Part shown: in pieces, positions 23,214 to 37,279 of the stretch | Numbering within the stretch: position 1 is the stretch's first letter | Layout of the letters: the number at the start of each line of letters is the position of its first letter | Assembly (NCBI GenBank): GCA_030272155.1 | Contig: CP126197.1 | Span: 4,704,001-4,768,000 of the forward strand | DNA: 64,000 bases | Origin: Tetradesmus obliquus | Lineage: Eukaryota > Chlorophyta > Chlorophyceae > Sphaeropleales > Scenedesmaceae | Direction of reading: 5' to 3' | Position numbers and translations under genes: made by a program | Notes under the pieces: model-generated | Databases searched by the model: none | The model's input: only the letters and a program-made list of their open reading frames with translations | Told to the model about the DNA's origin: nothing

Positions 23214-26200
23214 AGGAGGACAGTGAGCGTGTGCGCTATGGGCTCAAGGAGGACAGCCTGGCGCGGCTGCTGGTGGAGGCATGTGGGCTCAATGCAGACA
23301 GCGCCAGCGCCAAGGCAGCCAAGAACTGGTGCGTTCAAAGTTGTGCTGGGGTAATGCCCGGGTGTGTTGGTTGTGTGCAGAGGACTGTGTGGGCAGTGGC
23401 AGAGGGGGCATCAGCGCAGTCCAGCGCAAAGGCAGCCAGGAGCAGGTGCGGCATGTGCAGTTGTGATATGACAGTTGCTGCATTACTGCACAGCTAAGGG
23501 TTTATGCACAGGGCTGTGCATCAGGCATGATTGCAGACAGCTTAAAGGCAGCAAAGCTTAAAGGCAGCAAAGAACTGGTGTGGCAAGCGCGCTGCAGTGC
23601 TAGCCAGGGCTACATATATGGCTGGTTCGGCACTAGCACAGGCAGTTCCTGCTGAGTCATGCACGGAGGGTTCCTGCAGAGATGGCTACCTCTCTACAGC
23701 TGTGTGCTTGCGCAAGGCATGCTGCTCATAATGTTTTCATCCTGTGCTTGCAGGAAGAAGGGCACCTTCAGTGCAGGCAACTTCCCAGAGGTCATGGAGC
23801 ACGTGAGTGCTGCTGCTTCTGCTGCTGCTGCTGCTGGTTGTGAATGCATGGTGATGCTGGCGAGTGCGGCTGTGAAACTTGCAATAAAGACATCTCTGTG
23901 CAATTGCCAGGGGAGCAGCTTCAGCGTTAGCGTGTGCATGTCACAATGTTTGAGATCAGTTAGTGTGACACGTTACTTTGTTACTTTGCAGTTCCTGCTG
24001 TCTGGCGCGTGCCTGCCTCGTGATGACCCTCGAGCCAAGGCAACCAGTGTGGCAGAAGTCAATGGCCTGCTTGACAAGCTGGCGCAGTCAGACAAGAAGG
24101 AGCAGCAGGTGCGGCTGCGGCTGACGCATGCAGCAGGCACCTGCTGTTGGTATTGGTTGGTGCTACATGCCGTGGGCTTCAGATCACTGCAACGACCCTG
24201 CCAGCAGAATGATGCATGTCAGCTTGCTGCATGCATGTGTAAGCATCTGGAGCTGCGGATGCACAGCACCAATCCGCCAGTATAAGTGCTGTGGATGCGC
24301 AAGACGCGGGAGTGCACGCATGCAGGCTGTCTTCAATGCAGAAGGCAGCAAGTATGCTGTACAATGAGGCCTGCTGCTGCCACCACTTGGTGCTGCTGCT
24401 GCGTCTGCTGCTGCAGGCTGCTGTGATGCGGCAGCTGTTTGCGTGCTGCAGTGCGCGGCAGGTCAAGTGGCTGCTGCGGGTCATCGTGAAGGACCTCAAG
24501 GTGGGCGTGGTTTGCGCCTGCAGCAGTTCGCTGTTGTATCAGCCGCTGAATGTGGGATATGCAACACCTCAATATTCACGCAGAGAGCTCGGCGCCGCCA
24601 CTCCATCGAGTCTGCTGGCGTGGTGCTGCACGTGCATTGCCTGCTGCTCGTGCGCAATGTTGGATGGGTGCAGCTGACACATGGTTTGACTGTAGCTGGG
24701 TATCTGTGCACATCACTGACAACCCTCTGCTGCACGCCTCGCCCAACAGCAACTATCTTCGGCTCTTGCATCACCCTGCATTGCCACCTGCTGTGTTCCT
24801 TCGTCACATCACCCCACACTGCTTACCACCCCCACTCCTTGTTATCATTCATGTCAAACCCACAGATCGGCATGAGCAAGGACCGCATGCTGCGGCTGTT
24901 CCATCCTGACGCGCTGGACCTGCTCAACATCACCAACAGCCTCACTCGCTTGCCCCACACCTATTGCTGCGCTCCCAACAGATCGGCATGAGCCAGGACC
25001 GCATGCTGCGGCTGCTCCAGAGCAATGCCCGGCGTGCACTGCATCCCCGCCTGCTGCGCTTACTGAAATCATTCTGCCTGCATCCCACAACAGATTGGCA
25101 TGAGCAAGGACCGCATGCTGCGGCTGTTCCACCCCGATGCGCTGGACCTGCTCAACATCACCAACAGCCTCAAGCAGGTCTGCGAGGACCTGGCCTCGCC
25201 CAGCTTCAGGATGGCACGCAAGGTGATTGCTGGCTGGTTTAAAGCAAAGTACTGCTGCGTTTCAATTATGTAGCGGCCACACTGTATGATGTTGCCTGCA
25301 GGACGTCATGCACGGCTGCGCCGTCCAGATGAAGCTGTGCACTGTTGTTTCAGGCAGGACAGTACGCATGAGGCCTTTTTTTACCTCACCCCTGCTCCTT
25401 CCCACCTGCAGGACATCATGCCTGGGTGTGCCATCAAGATGCAGCTGTGTGCTCGTGCAAACAGCCTGGAGGAGGCGTTCAGCCGCATGAAGGGTGCGGC
25501 CTTCAGCTGCGAAGTGAAGCTGGACGGCTACAGGCTGCAGGTGGGCGGTCAGCGGCTGCAGTCAGCAAGGACTCGATGACGAGTTTCATTCCATTGTTCT
25601 TACTAATGCATTGGTGAGCCGGGCGGCTACGGGCTGCAGGTGGGCCCGCATAGGTGCAGGCTGCATTTAGTACAGATCCGTTGTTGCGGTTTTGTCAATG
25701 CAGTCTAGAATCACCTCCTTTGGTGCTGTCATAGGGCTATGACGCAGCCTGTTACATCCAGGTCACTTGTGGGCGGGCCATACAGCTGGCAGGTGTAACC
25801 ACTGCTGTGTGCATGTCTCAATGAACGTTTGCTGGGAAGGTGCTGGATTGGTGCTGCAGCCTGGGCAGCGGCTGCACTTGCTCCTGCAGCCGCTCCTGCT
25901 GCATGTGTCACACCTGCCACATAGCTGCTGCTGCTGCTGCAGATCCATGTGCGGGGCGGTGAAGTGATGTATTTCAGCAGGCGCGGCAGGGAGCACGGGC
26001 GGCTCAGCGATTACGTCGTGTTCGATGACGTGGTGCGGCGCCAGGTGGGTGGATCTCAATCAATGTGGCTGGCTGGCTGCAGTGGTGAGCGGGTGCGGCA
26101 CTTGCTGCTTGTTGTTGTGATTACATTTGATGTAGTGCCATCAGCCCAGCAATGCCTACCTATGTGGCCCTGCCTGCAGGTGGTGCTGGCCGACCCTGGT

Positions 26201-27257
26201 GACGCAGTCATCCTAGACGGCGAGCTGGTGGTGTGGCACACATGCACAACTACTTTGCCATGTGGCCCACCCCCCCTGCAAGTAACGACTGGCTGCCTGC
26301 AGGTGGTCCTGGCCAATCCTAGAGCCGCCGTCATCCTGGATGGCATGCTGGTTATCTGCACACTTCAAATGCTACAATGCCAAGCATAGTCTGAAAGCAC
26401 GCACTTTGCCTGCAGGTGGTCCTCGCTGACCCTGGTGACGCAGTCATCCTTGACGGCGAGCTGGTGGTGTGGCGCAAGGCCAGCATGCTTATCGTTACAA
26501 CCATGCGATGTTGCCCACGTGTTTATCTGCCTGCAGGTGGTCCTGGCCGACCCTGGTGACGCAGTCATCCTTGATGGCGAGCTGGTGGTGTGGCGCAAGG
26601 CCCGCGGCGTGTTTGAGCCCTTTGGCGGCGTGCGCTCAGCCATGAACGCGGCACGGGAGCGGGTGCCGCCTGAGCATGTGAGCACAACAGAGTGTGATGC
26701 CTGATGCTTCATGTGCTGATTATGATGACTGGTGTAGCAAGCCCGGGGTGCATCTGGCCAGGGTGCTGCTGCTGTTGTGTTTGAGCCCGTAGGCGGCATG
26801 CGGTCCGCCATGAACGCGGCATGGGAGCAGGTGCCACCAGAACATGTGAGCTTGTTGCAGTTTGTCGTTGTCTCTGATGCAATGCGTGAGTCAGAGCACA
26901 TTCAAGGAAGAGGCTGGTGTCTTGCGGCGTGCGCTCAGCCATGAACTCTTCACGGGAGCGCGTGCCGCCTGAGCATGTGAGCACAACATAGTTTGATGCC
27001 TGGCGCTTGATGTGCTGTCTAATATGTCGTGATGGACTGGTGTATAGAGCCCAGATATGTCTGCATATCTCATGCCAGCTGTGGTGGTGAGGCTGCTTTG
27101 TCAGTGGGATGGGGCATATGCAGTCAGCTGTCACTTTGCTCACCATTGCTGCGTGCGTGCTCTGCAGGTGCTTGGCACTGGTGGTAGCGGCTGGCATGCC
27201 AACAGTGGCAGGGCAAAGGAGGCAGATGAGGAGGAGGATGCTGTTGAACGCGGCTCA

Positions 27258-27292
<35 letters not shown>

Positions 27293-29187
27293 GCAGCCAA
27301 AGGTTGATGATGATGATGCCCCCACTGCCGGAGACATTGAGGTACTGCTGTTGTACATACAAGCACCTAAGACTTCACCTTTCTCGTATGGTTTGCTGCT
27401 TGCTCGCTTGATACTTGATGAAACCGCAGGTACTCATTTGCTGCTCAGCAAGTCCGAGATGTGCTGTGGAGTTTGTACCTGGCTTGGCACTCAGCAGCAG
27501 CCTCGCACAGCCCCTAGCCTGCTGTGTCACATATGCCTGTTGGTGTCCTATTTTATATTACGTTGCCACCAAAGCTAACATGATGTCTTCTGCTGCTGCT
27601 GCCTCTCCTGCCTTGACTTTTTGTCATGACATGCAGCTTATCTACTTTGCCTTTGACATCCTGTTTGTGGGCAAGGAGTCAGTCATCACCCGCCCCTTAC
27701 ACGAGCGCCACAGCCTGCTCAGAACCGCAATAACATGCATCCCAGCAGACCAGCCCGGTGTGCCCTGCAACGGCAGCTGCGTGGCCGGCCGCATCATAGC
27801 GCTGCTGCCAGATCAGCCGCTGCCGCTGCCGCTGCCGGGCGCTGCTGTTGCCGCACCAGCAGCAGCAGCAGCAGCAGAAACGGCAGCAGCAGCGGCGGCA
27901 GCTGGCGAGGGTGGTGGTGGGAGTGCGGCGTCGTGTTCTGCTGTGCCTGATCTGGTGCTGTCGAGGACTGGCCGCACGCTGGCTGACATGCAGCGCATGT
28001 ATGACGTGGCCATCTCGCGGCAGGTGCGGCGTGTAGCATCATATTGGGTGCCTAACAAGTGGCTTGTGGGGACTGCGTATAGCTGCTGACCGAGTAGACA
28101 GTGTGCACTGGCAGACATGCAGCGCATGTATGACGTGGCGGTCTCGCGGCAGGTGCGCTGTATATCAGGTGCAAGTTGAATGGCTTCAAGTGCAGTGCCG
28201 ATGCTTGTGATTGTGCACTGTGAGTGCAGCAAATGCATGTTGTGGCGATCTTATGGCAGGTGTGCTGTTATATCAGGGAGGTGCAAGGGGTGTCAGATGC
28301 CTGGCAGTGTGCATCAACGCCTGGCTGCGCTGCATAACTTTGTGCTGCTGCTGCTGCTGCTTCAGGATGAGGGCATTGTGGTCAAGGCGCTGTCATCACC
28401 TTGGAAGCCTGATGACCGCAGCGGCTCATGGGTCAAGATGAAGCCCGAGTACACCGGGCAGCAGGAGCTGGACTGTGCCATCATTGGGGTGTACCTGGGG
28501 GGCGGCGGCCGCGGCGGCCAGGTGGGTGTGCTGCACCATGATTTCTCGCTAATTGTATGTGTACACCGGGCGCCAACAGCTGGACTGCGCCATCATCGGC
28601 GTTTACTTGGGTGGAAACCAGGTGCGCAGCAACTGGGCTGCACAACAGATAGCCTGCAGGCTGTGCTGCATGCGGCATTGTTGTTGGCGCTGTGCTCTGG
28701 GGCCGGGAGCCGGACTGTGTGATCATTGGGGTGTACCTCGGGGGAGGCGGCCGCGGCGGCCAGGTGGGTGTGCTGCACGCTGCATTGCTGTTGCCGATGT
28801 GTATTTGATGTGTATTTAGGGTGCCAGGAGCTGGACTGTGTTATCATTGGGGTGTACCTTGGGGGAGGTGGCCGTGGCGGCCAGGTGGGTGTGCTGCACG
28901 CTGCATTGCTGTTGCCGATGTGTATTTGATGTGTATTTAGGGTGCCAGGAGCTGGACTGTGTTATCATTGGGGTGTACCTTGGGGGAGGTGGCCGTGGCG
29001 GCCAGGTGAGCGGGGAACAGGCAGGGGTGACAGCTGCGCTGCACTCCATGTGCCAGCGACTAAGCTGCACACCAAACAGTCAGTCAGATGGGAGGGACTG
29101 GGAAACTGGGCCGCATGGGAGATGTGAAGCAAGAGTGCTCCTCATTATGTGTTGCATCTCGTGAACTGCGACCGTCACCCGTGTTGC

Positions 29188-29243
<56 letters not shown>

Positions 29244-30672
29244 CAGATCTCTGAGTTCCTGCTGGCGCTGCTGGAGGCGCCCCACTCGCTGCGCTGGGCC
29301 TCCTTCTGCAAGTGGGTCTTGCTCTTGTACATTGCAGGCAGTGCACATGATTTCGGCGTTTGCTGGTTGCAGCACCACGGCGTCTGGTTATCGAGCGCAG
29401 AATCTGCAGCAGCACTTTGGTGCATTGAGCAGCACATGGCTCTTGGTTGTGTCTGCGCTCAGCCTGTGCTTGTCTGTGATCGTTGGCACCAAGATCAGTT
29501 ACACTTTTAGTCGACTTTGCCACCATTGTACACCATTTGCTATTTGCAGGGTTGGCACCGGTTTCAGCAATGTGGAGCGGCAGCAGCTGGGAGAGCGCCT
29601 GCAGCCATTCCTGCTGCGCAACGCGCCGGGCGTGCGGCCGCCGGCATGCTACAAGTGAGCACGGAGTAGCAGAGAAAAGTTTATGCTGCTGGTGTTGTTG
29701 CAATTGCTGCTGTGGCTGCTGCTGCAATGCATGGGCTTTACATGTGTTGCCATCAGCATGGAGGAGTGCGGCCGCCGCCATGCTGCAAGTGAGCACAGAA
29801 CAGCAGAAACATGTTCCTTGCTGCTGCTGCTGCTACTATACATGCTTTGGATCTTCATGTGCTGCTACTTGCATTGCAGCAGGCGCCACTGCGTTGACCT
29901 CTGCTGCTAATGGACTGCTGCGCTGGTGCGTGGGGCAGGTTTCAAGTTCAAGAAGACAGATAGGGATTACATTGCTGCTAATGCTGCTGCCGCAACCTAG
30001 GCTGAGCGGCAAGGAGGTGCGCCTGGACTTCTGGGTAACCAGTCGACCACTGCTGCTGCTGCTGCTGCCACCACTGCTGCTGCATTGCATTTCAGGCTAA
30101 GCGGCAAGGAGGTGCGCCCTGACTTCTGGGTGTCCGACCCCACCCGCAGCCTGGTGGTTGAGGTGACCAGCGACATCCGCACCATCGTGAGCAAGACCTT
30201 CGCCACGCCCTACAGCCTGCGCTTCCCGCGCATCACCAAGATCTGGTGAGCGGCAGGTTGCACAGCACCATATCTTGGTTATTATTGGTGAGCAGCAAAC
30301 AGCCCGTGCTTCCTGTGCATCACGATCTGGTGAGCGAAACAGCGAAGTTTAGGCATTAAAATGTGTCATCAGCTCGTTTAGGTGCATTGGTGGCAGTTAT
30401 CAGTGCAACACAAGGCTAGCACTAGCCGCATCAGCTGGTACCGCCACAACTCTTGAACTCAAGTGGCAAGCTGCTGCTGGTGCTGCTACTGGTGCTACTG
30501 CTGCTGCCTTTTGGCGCCTCTCATACTCATACTCATACTTTCAATCGGTCGCCAATCTTTGCTGCTGCAGCTGGGACCGCAGCCCGAGTGACATCAGCAG
30601 CTGTGCTGAGGTGGAGGCGGTGGTGCTGGCCAACAAGGGCCGCCTGGCTGAGCGGCTGGCGGGAGGTGAGGC

Positions 30673-30706
<34 letters not shown>

Positions 30707-33700
30707 GTGGTGTGCTGCAATTGCGCATGTCACTGAATCACGCGCACATCTTTGCATGTGCCATGTGTGTGCTTCTGTCAAGCCCCCCAAGAGCTAACTC
30801 TTACTCGGTGCTGTGTATGCCGTGCGTTGCTAATTTGGCGCACTTGTGACAGCAGCAGGCGCAAGGGGCGGCAAGCCAGGCCAGGCAGGGCGGCAGGCAG
30901 CTGCAGCCAGGGCAGCTGCCAAGCGGCGGCAGCAGCGCTCCGGAGTGGTCGGCGCAGCGCGGCTCCCAGATGTAAGCGGTGAGTGGCTTTGTTGAAACAT
31001 GCAGATTGCTGCCAAGCGGCGGCGGCAGCGCTTCGGAGTGGTTGGCGCGGATCTGCTGCCGTACATGACTGGTGAGTGGCAGTTACAACAGACTTAGGAG
31101 ACACAGCTGGCGCGCGGAACATTGCGGTACTCTCTTTGCCAGAGCTGCGCAGCGTTGTAGAGGTTTTGTATGTTGGTTTGGTCTGTTCTGTAAGACGCAG
31201 TGCCCGGCATAGCTGCAGGCATGTGCATGTGAGGCGTGCTGCAATTGGCTCTGTGGGTCTGCCTAGCAGTGAAACAGCATGCACACAGAGCGTTGCGGTG
31301 CTCATTTTGCCAGAGCTGCGCAGCGTTGTGGGGGATTTGTTTGTTGGTTTCGTGTGTTCTGTAAGACGCAGTGCCCAGCATAGTTGCAGGCATGCGCATG
31401 TGAGGCGTGCTGCAATTGGCTCTGTGGGTCTGCCTAGCAGTCAAACAGCACGCACACAGAACGTTGCAGCGCTCAATTTGCCGGAGCTGCGCAGCGTTGT
31501 AGAGGTTTTGTATGTTTGTTTGGTGTGTTCTGTAAGAGGCAGTGCCCGGCATAGCTGCAGGCATGCGCATGTGAGGCGTGCTGCAGTTGACCCTGTAGGC
31601 TGCCTAGCAGTCAAACAGCACGCACACATAACGTTGCGGTGCTCAGTTTACCAGAGCTGCGCAGCGTTGTGGGGGGTTTGTTTGTTGATTAGGTCTGTTC
31701 TGTAAGACGCAGTGCCCGGCACAGTTGCAGGAATGCGCATGTGAGGCGTGCTGCAATTGGCTCTGTGGGTCTGCCTAGCAGTGAAACAGCATGCACACAG
31801 AGCGTTGCGGTGCTCATTTTGCCAGAGCTGCGCAGCGTTGTGGGGGGTTTGTTTGTTGGTTAGGTCTGTTCTGTAAGACGCAGTGCCCAGCATAGTTGCA
31901 GGCATGCGCATGTGAGGCGTGCTGCAATTGGCTCTGTGGGTCTGCCTAGCAGTGAAACAGCACGCACACAGAGCGTTGCGGTGCTCATTTTGCCAGAGCT
32001 GCGCAGCGTTGTGGGGGATTTGTTTGTTGGTTTCGTGTGTTCTGTAAGACGCAGTGCCCAGCATAGTTGCAGGCATGCGCATGTGAGGCGTGCTGCAATT
32101 GGCTCTGTGGGTCTGCCTAGCAGTCAAACAGCACGCACACAGAACGTTGCAGCGCTCAATTTGCCGGAGCTGCGCAGCGTTGTAGAGGTTTTGTATGTTT
32201 GTTTGGTGTGTTCTGTAAGAGGCAGTGCCCGGCATAGCTGCAGGCATGCGCATGTGAGGCGTGCTGCAGTTGACCCTGTAGGCTGCCTAGCAGTCAAACA
32301 GCACGCACACATAACGTTGCGGTGCTCAGTTTACCAGAGCTGCGCAGCGTTGTGGGGGGTTTGTTTGTTGATTAGGTCTGTTCTGTAAGACGCAGTGCCC
32401 GGCACAGTTGCAGGAATGCGCATGTGAGGCGTGCTGCAATTGGCTCTGTGGGTCTGCCTAGCAGTGAAACAGCATGCACACAGAGCGTTGCGGTGCTCAT
32501 TTTGCCAGAGCTGCGCAGCGTTGTGGGGGGTATGTTTGTTGGTTAGGTCTGTTCTGTAAGACGCAGTGCCCAGCATAGTTGCAGGCATGCGCATGTGAGG
32601 CGTGCTGCAATTGGCTCTGTGGGTCTGCCTAGCAGTGAAACAGCACGCACACAGAGCGTTGCGGTGCTCATTTTGCCAGAGCTGCGCAGCGTTGTGGGGG
32701 ATTTGTTTGTTGGTTTCGTGTGTTCTGTAAGACGCAGTGCCCAGCATAGTTGCAGGCATGCGCATGTGAGGCGTGCTGCAATTGGCTCTGTGGGTCTGCC
32801 CAGCAGTCAAACAGCACGCACACAGAACGTTGCAGCGCTCAATTTGCCGGAGCTGCGCAGCGTTGTAGAGGTTTTGTATGTTTGTTTGGTGTGTTCTGTA
32901 AGAGGCAGTGCCCGGCATAGCTGCAGGCATGCGCATGTGAGGCGTGCTGCAGTTGACCCTGTAGGCTGCCTAGCAGTCAAACAGCACGCACACATAACGT
33001 TGCGGTGCTCAGTTTACCAGAGCTGCGCAGCGTTGTAGAGGTGTTGTATGTTGGTTTTGTGTGTTCTGTAAGACGCAGTGCCCGGCATAGTTGCAGGCAT
33101 GCGCATGTGAGGCGTGCTGCAGATGCACGCACTGTTTGGATGACCGCAAAATGTCTATTGGATATTGACTGCCTTCAGCACTCACCAGAACTGCACCTCA
33201 ACTTTGTTCCTTGTAGCATGCCTGCTGTGCCTAATGGCAGTTGACGCCCATCTCAAATTCACATGATATTGCAATATGTCGAGCCACTGCTGCTGCTGCT
33301 GCCGCCGCCGCCGCAGGCGTGGAACGCCGCAGCAATGCGCCCCTAGCTGGGAAGGAGGTGCACGTCATCAACTACTGCTGCGACAAGATGACAGCAGCGC
33401 AGCGCGACGCCGCCAAGCAGCGCGTGGGAGAGATGCTGGCACGCAATGGCGCCAAGCAGGTGGCGGCGCCGCTGCGAACGGTGAGTATTGGGATAGATAG
33501 ACGCAAGGGACGTGACCAATGTATCAGCCGCAACTTGAGGTTCACCTTTGTTGTGCTGATGCGCTGGCTGAATGTGCTATTCTGCCGTGCTGAATGCTTT
33601 GCTGCCGGGAGAGGATGCTTCATGCGCTGCATCTTGTATGCACCGCAACAAGTATATGTGCGTGTGAGCTTCTTGAGGTGAAGCTTGACATGCCCCATGT

Positions 33701-33925
33701 GTTCTTCTTGTGATCCAAGCTGCAGGCGCGCATGCTGCTCGTGTGCAAACCACATACTCATTACACAGAACTCTTCCTGCGGAGATTGCTTGGCACATGA
33801 CAGCACGCATGCTGTCAGCCAGCAATGCTGCTGCTGCTGCTGCTGCTGCAGACGCACTACGTGCTTGCTGACCACCTGGGCGAGGAGCGGCTGCGCTGGC
33901 TCGGCAGCAACTGAATGCAGCCAAC

Positions 33926-33960
<35 letters not shown>

Positions 33961-35385
33961 GCAGACGCACTACGTGCTTGCCGACCACCTTGGTGACGAG
34001 GGGCTGCACTGGCTTGGCAGCGTCTGAATTCAGCCAACCCTGCTGCTGCCGCCGCTGCTGCTACAGACGCACTATGTGCTGGCCGACCACCTGGGCGAGG
34101 AGCGGCTGCGCTGGCTGCGCAACGCGGAGGGCGGCAGCAGCAGCAATGCCAGCGCTGCGTACGATGTCACATCGCTGGCATGGCTGCAGGAGGTGGATAA
34201 GGCAGGACAGGAGCTACCAGTCATGTGAGCGGCGTGCATTGCATAGCGTGTGTGATTTGAAACAATTAACAACTGCGAATTACTTACAAGGAGTGGCAGC
34301 CCAGCAGCTTGCGCTTACTGAAATTGCTGGCTGCGCTGTGCTTGCATTTTAGCGCGGCTGACTACAAATCCCTTGACTGTTCGCAGCTGCACAAGCATCC
34401 CCTAAGCTATGATGTAATGTTGCTGGGGCGTCTCCATGCAACTCAGTCAAGTCTAGTGCACTGATAGTGCTGCTGCTCCTGCTGCCCTGCTCCTGCAGGC
34501 CCCGCCACAGGCTGTACCTGACTTATGCCACCCGCTTGAAGCTGTCAGCTGAGCAGCCACACACCGAGCAGCAGCAGCAGCAGCAGCAGTGCGACATATA
34601 CGGCAACCCATACTGCCAGGAGGTCAATGTGAGTCTGGGGCCTGGCAGCGCACTGTCGTCACACCAGCCGTACCTGCGGAGATTACTTGCATCGACGCCT
34701 GCAGGCTAGTGACGTGGCGGCACCAGTGCGGCGGCTGGGGGCGTGAATTATGCGTCGTCCCTTTGCACTGCATGTGGTGTGCCTTGCGTGCCTGGCAGGC
34801 CGATGACGTGGCGGCGCTGCTGCAGCGGCTCACAGCGATACTTCATCGCCACTCTATTACTCATGCTTGGGTGCCACTGACATTGTCACCATCATCACTG
34901 GCATTGCTCTGCAGGCCGATGACGTGGCAGCGCTGCTGCAGCGGCTCATCCCTGACAGCAAGCTGGCGGAGTTCCAGGGCACACTGACAAAAGGCGAGCA
35001 GCAGCTGCAGCAGCAGCTGGAGCGCACCGCCACGCTGGAGCTGGAGGACCCACAGCAGCAGGGTGGCACACCAGGTGGGTGTGCAGGTGCTGTTCAAACA
35101 GCAGCAGCAGAAAATGGATTTTTTTTTAAATTGATGGTGATGGCGTCTACCATTGGGGTTGCCTGGTGAGTGCCACCACGCTGGAGCTGGAGGCCTCACA
35201 GCAGCAGCAGCAGCAGCAGCAGGGCGGCATACGAGGTTTGCTTGAGGTGGTGGCATTAAGGATGGCTGCCAACAGGACCGGCCGCTATGTGCCGTGTTGG
35301 AGGGGGCAATGCACTTGGTTGGTCAGTGTTCAAAGCAACCTCCTACGTGCCACCTCTTGCACCACTGCTGGCGCTACCGTAACAA

Positions 35386-35429
<44 letters not shown>

Positions 35430-36174
35430 AGAGCCGGGTGACGCAACCTTGCTCAACAGCACAGCTGCAGCAGCAGCAGCAGCCCCAAAGACCTCTCGAT
35501 CAGTGGTGCAGGAAGCGCAGCTTCAGCTGCAGCTGGAGACTGGCTGGTCTGATGCCAGCGCCACGCTGTTTGCACACTGCTGCCTGTTGTTTGTACCCAT
35601 TGATTATGCATCGGCAGGCGGCAGCGGTGCTGCAGCTGACCCACCAGCAGGCAGCAGCAGTGACGGCAGCAGCAGCATCATACTGTTCAACTGTGCTGTG
35701 CAGGCGCAGGAGTTAGCAGCAGCTTGGCAGGTGCAGCTAAGCGAGCAGCAGCTGACAGATGTGAAGCTGTCAGTGATGCTGCATGGTGGCTCAGTGGCTG
35801 AAGCATACAGCCCTCAAGTCACACACATCGTGCTGTGGCCTGTAGGGCAGCAGCGGCAGCAGCAGCAGCGGGTATGGCTGCAGAATGCTGACGTGGCACA
35901 GTTAGCAGCAGCAGCAGATTGGGGTAGTGCCTCAGGGGTGATGAGCTGGCCACAGGAGCTGTTGCTGACTCAGCACCTGCAGCAGCAGCAGCAGCAGGTG
36001 CCTGCAGCACTGCTGCTGCAGCAGCTGGTAGGGGTGGCAGAGGCTGCGGCAGAAGCTGCTGCTGCAGCGGCAGCGGCAGCAGCGGCAGGTGCTGCCACAG
36101 GCGGCAGGGGTGGCGGCGGTTTGGGGGCAGCGAGCAAGAAGAAGGGGCGGTTTGGGCCAGCACCACCAGAGAGC

Positions 36175-36205
<31 letters not shown>

Positions 36206-36996
36206 TTGCAGTCGACAATGCAGCGGCTGGCAGGCACCCGCAGCCGGCAACAGGCATGCAGCGTGCGGGGCTCTTGCAGCTGCCACCTGGTGGTGATGCT
36301 CAGCTGCCGGGTGAGCGATGTGGTGCTGTAAAGTGAGCTGCGCAGTGCATGGCAGTTGGCGCTGTCCTGCAAGCATACCCAGGCGTGCTTGTGTTCATCT
36401 CGTATGCGCCTGCAAGTGGTGGTGTGTACGGCTACCTTTCATTCCCGAAAGCACGTGCAGGCGCCCTTGACTGATGTTGGCTGCCGGCTACACCATTGCA
36501 AGCACGAGAGGGCAAGGATAATGGTGGCTGCCACACGATGTTGCGCAAGCAGACCTGAATGCGTCTGTGTGATCCGGTTTTCAGTGCAGCTGACACGCTC
36601 TAGTGCAGCCAACTGTGCGTATCGCTTAGCTTAAAGGAACAGCGACTGCAATTTCGTTGGCTGCTGCTGGTGTTCTGCTGCCTTTGCAGGTCCAGTTCAA
36701 GTGAGCCCTGCTGGACTGAAGCAGCTGCGGCTGATCAGGCGCAGGCTGATAGCAGCACAGGGCAGCAGCAACGGCAGCCTGGGAGGAGCACTTGACCCTG
36801 CAGCAGCAGCAGCAGCAGCAGCAGCAGGGCCTGGCTTGGCAGGCAGCAGCAGGAGCAGCAAGCGCGCCAGCCGCAGGCGAGCCAAGCTGCTGCAGCTGCC
36901 GGCGCTGCACTTGGTGGGGCCTGGCTGGGCGCTAGATAGCCTCGCCGACTTCGCTGCACAGCAGCAGCAGCAGCCGCAGCAGCAGCAGCAGCAGCC

Positions 36997-37028
<32 letters not shown>

Positions 37029-37236
37029 GCCGCCAGCCTGTTGTGCGGCGGCAGAGTGAGCTGCTGCATGAACCGGCTGTCATGCTGGAGCAGCAGCAGC
37101 AGGCAGTTGCAGCTGGGGAAGCGGGAGCTGCAGGTGCTGCTGCTGCTGCTGCAGACATGCGCAGCTGGCTCTGGCAGGATGTGGGGCTGTCAGCTGGCGG
37201 TGGTGGCGGCAGCAGCAGCGACTCTGCTGGTGAGTG

Positions 37237-37279
<43 letters not shown>

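Noticed and set aside
31076-33038. Long ORFs of up to 209 codons on both strands of the 171-bp array
   Set aside because: 171 is a multiple of three, so any stop-free monomer frame stays open; both strands show it, and the frames break where a 170-bp monomer occurs.
31100-33122. CRISPR-like regular repeat spacing
   Set aside because: The whole 171-bp unit is repeated, with no short repeat alternating with unique spacers, and the host is eukaryotic.
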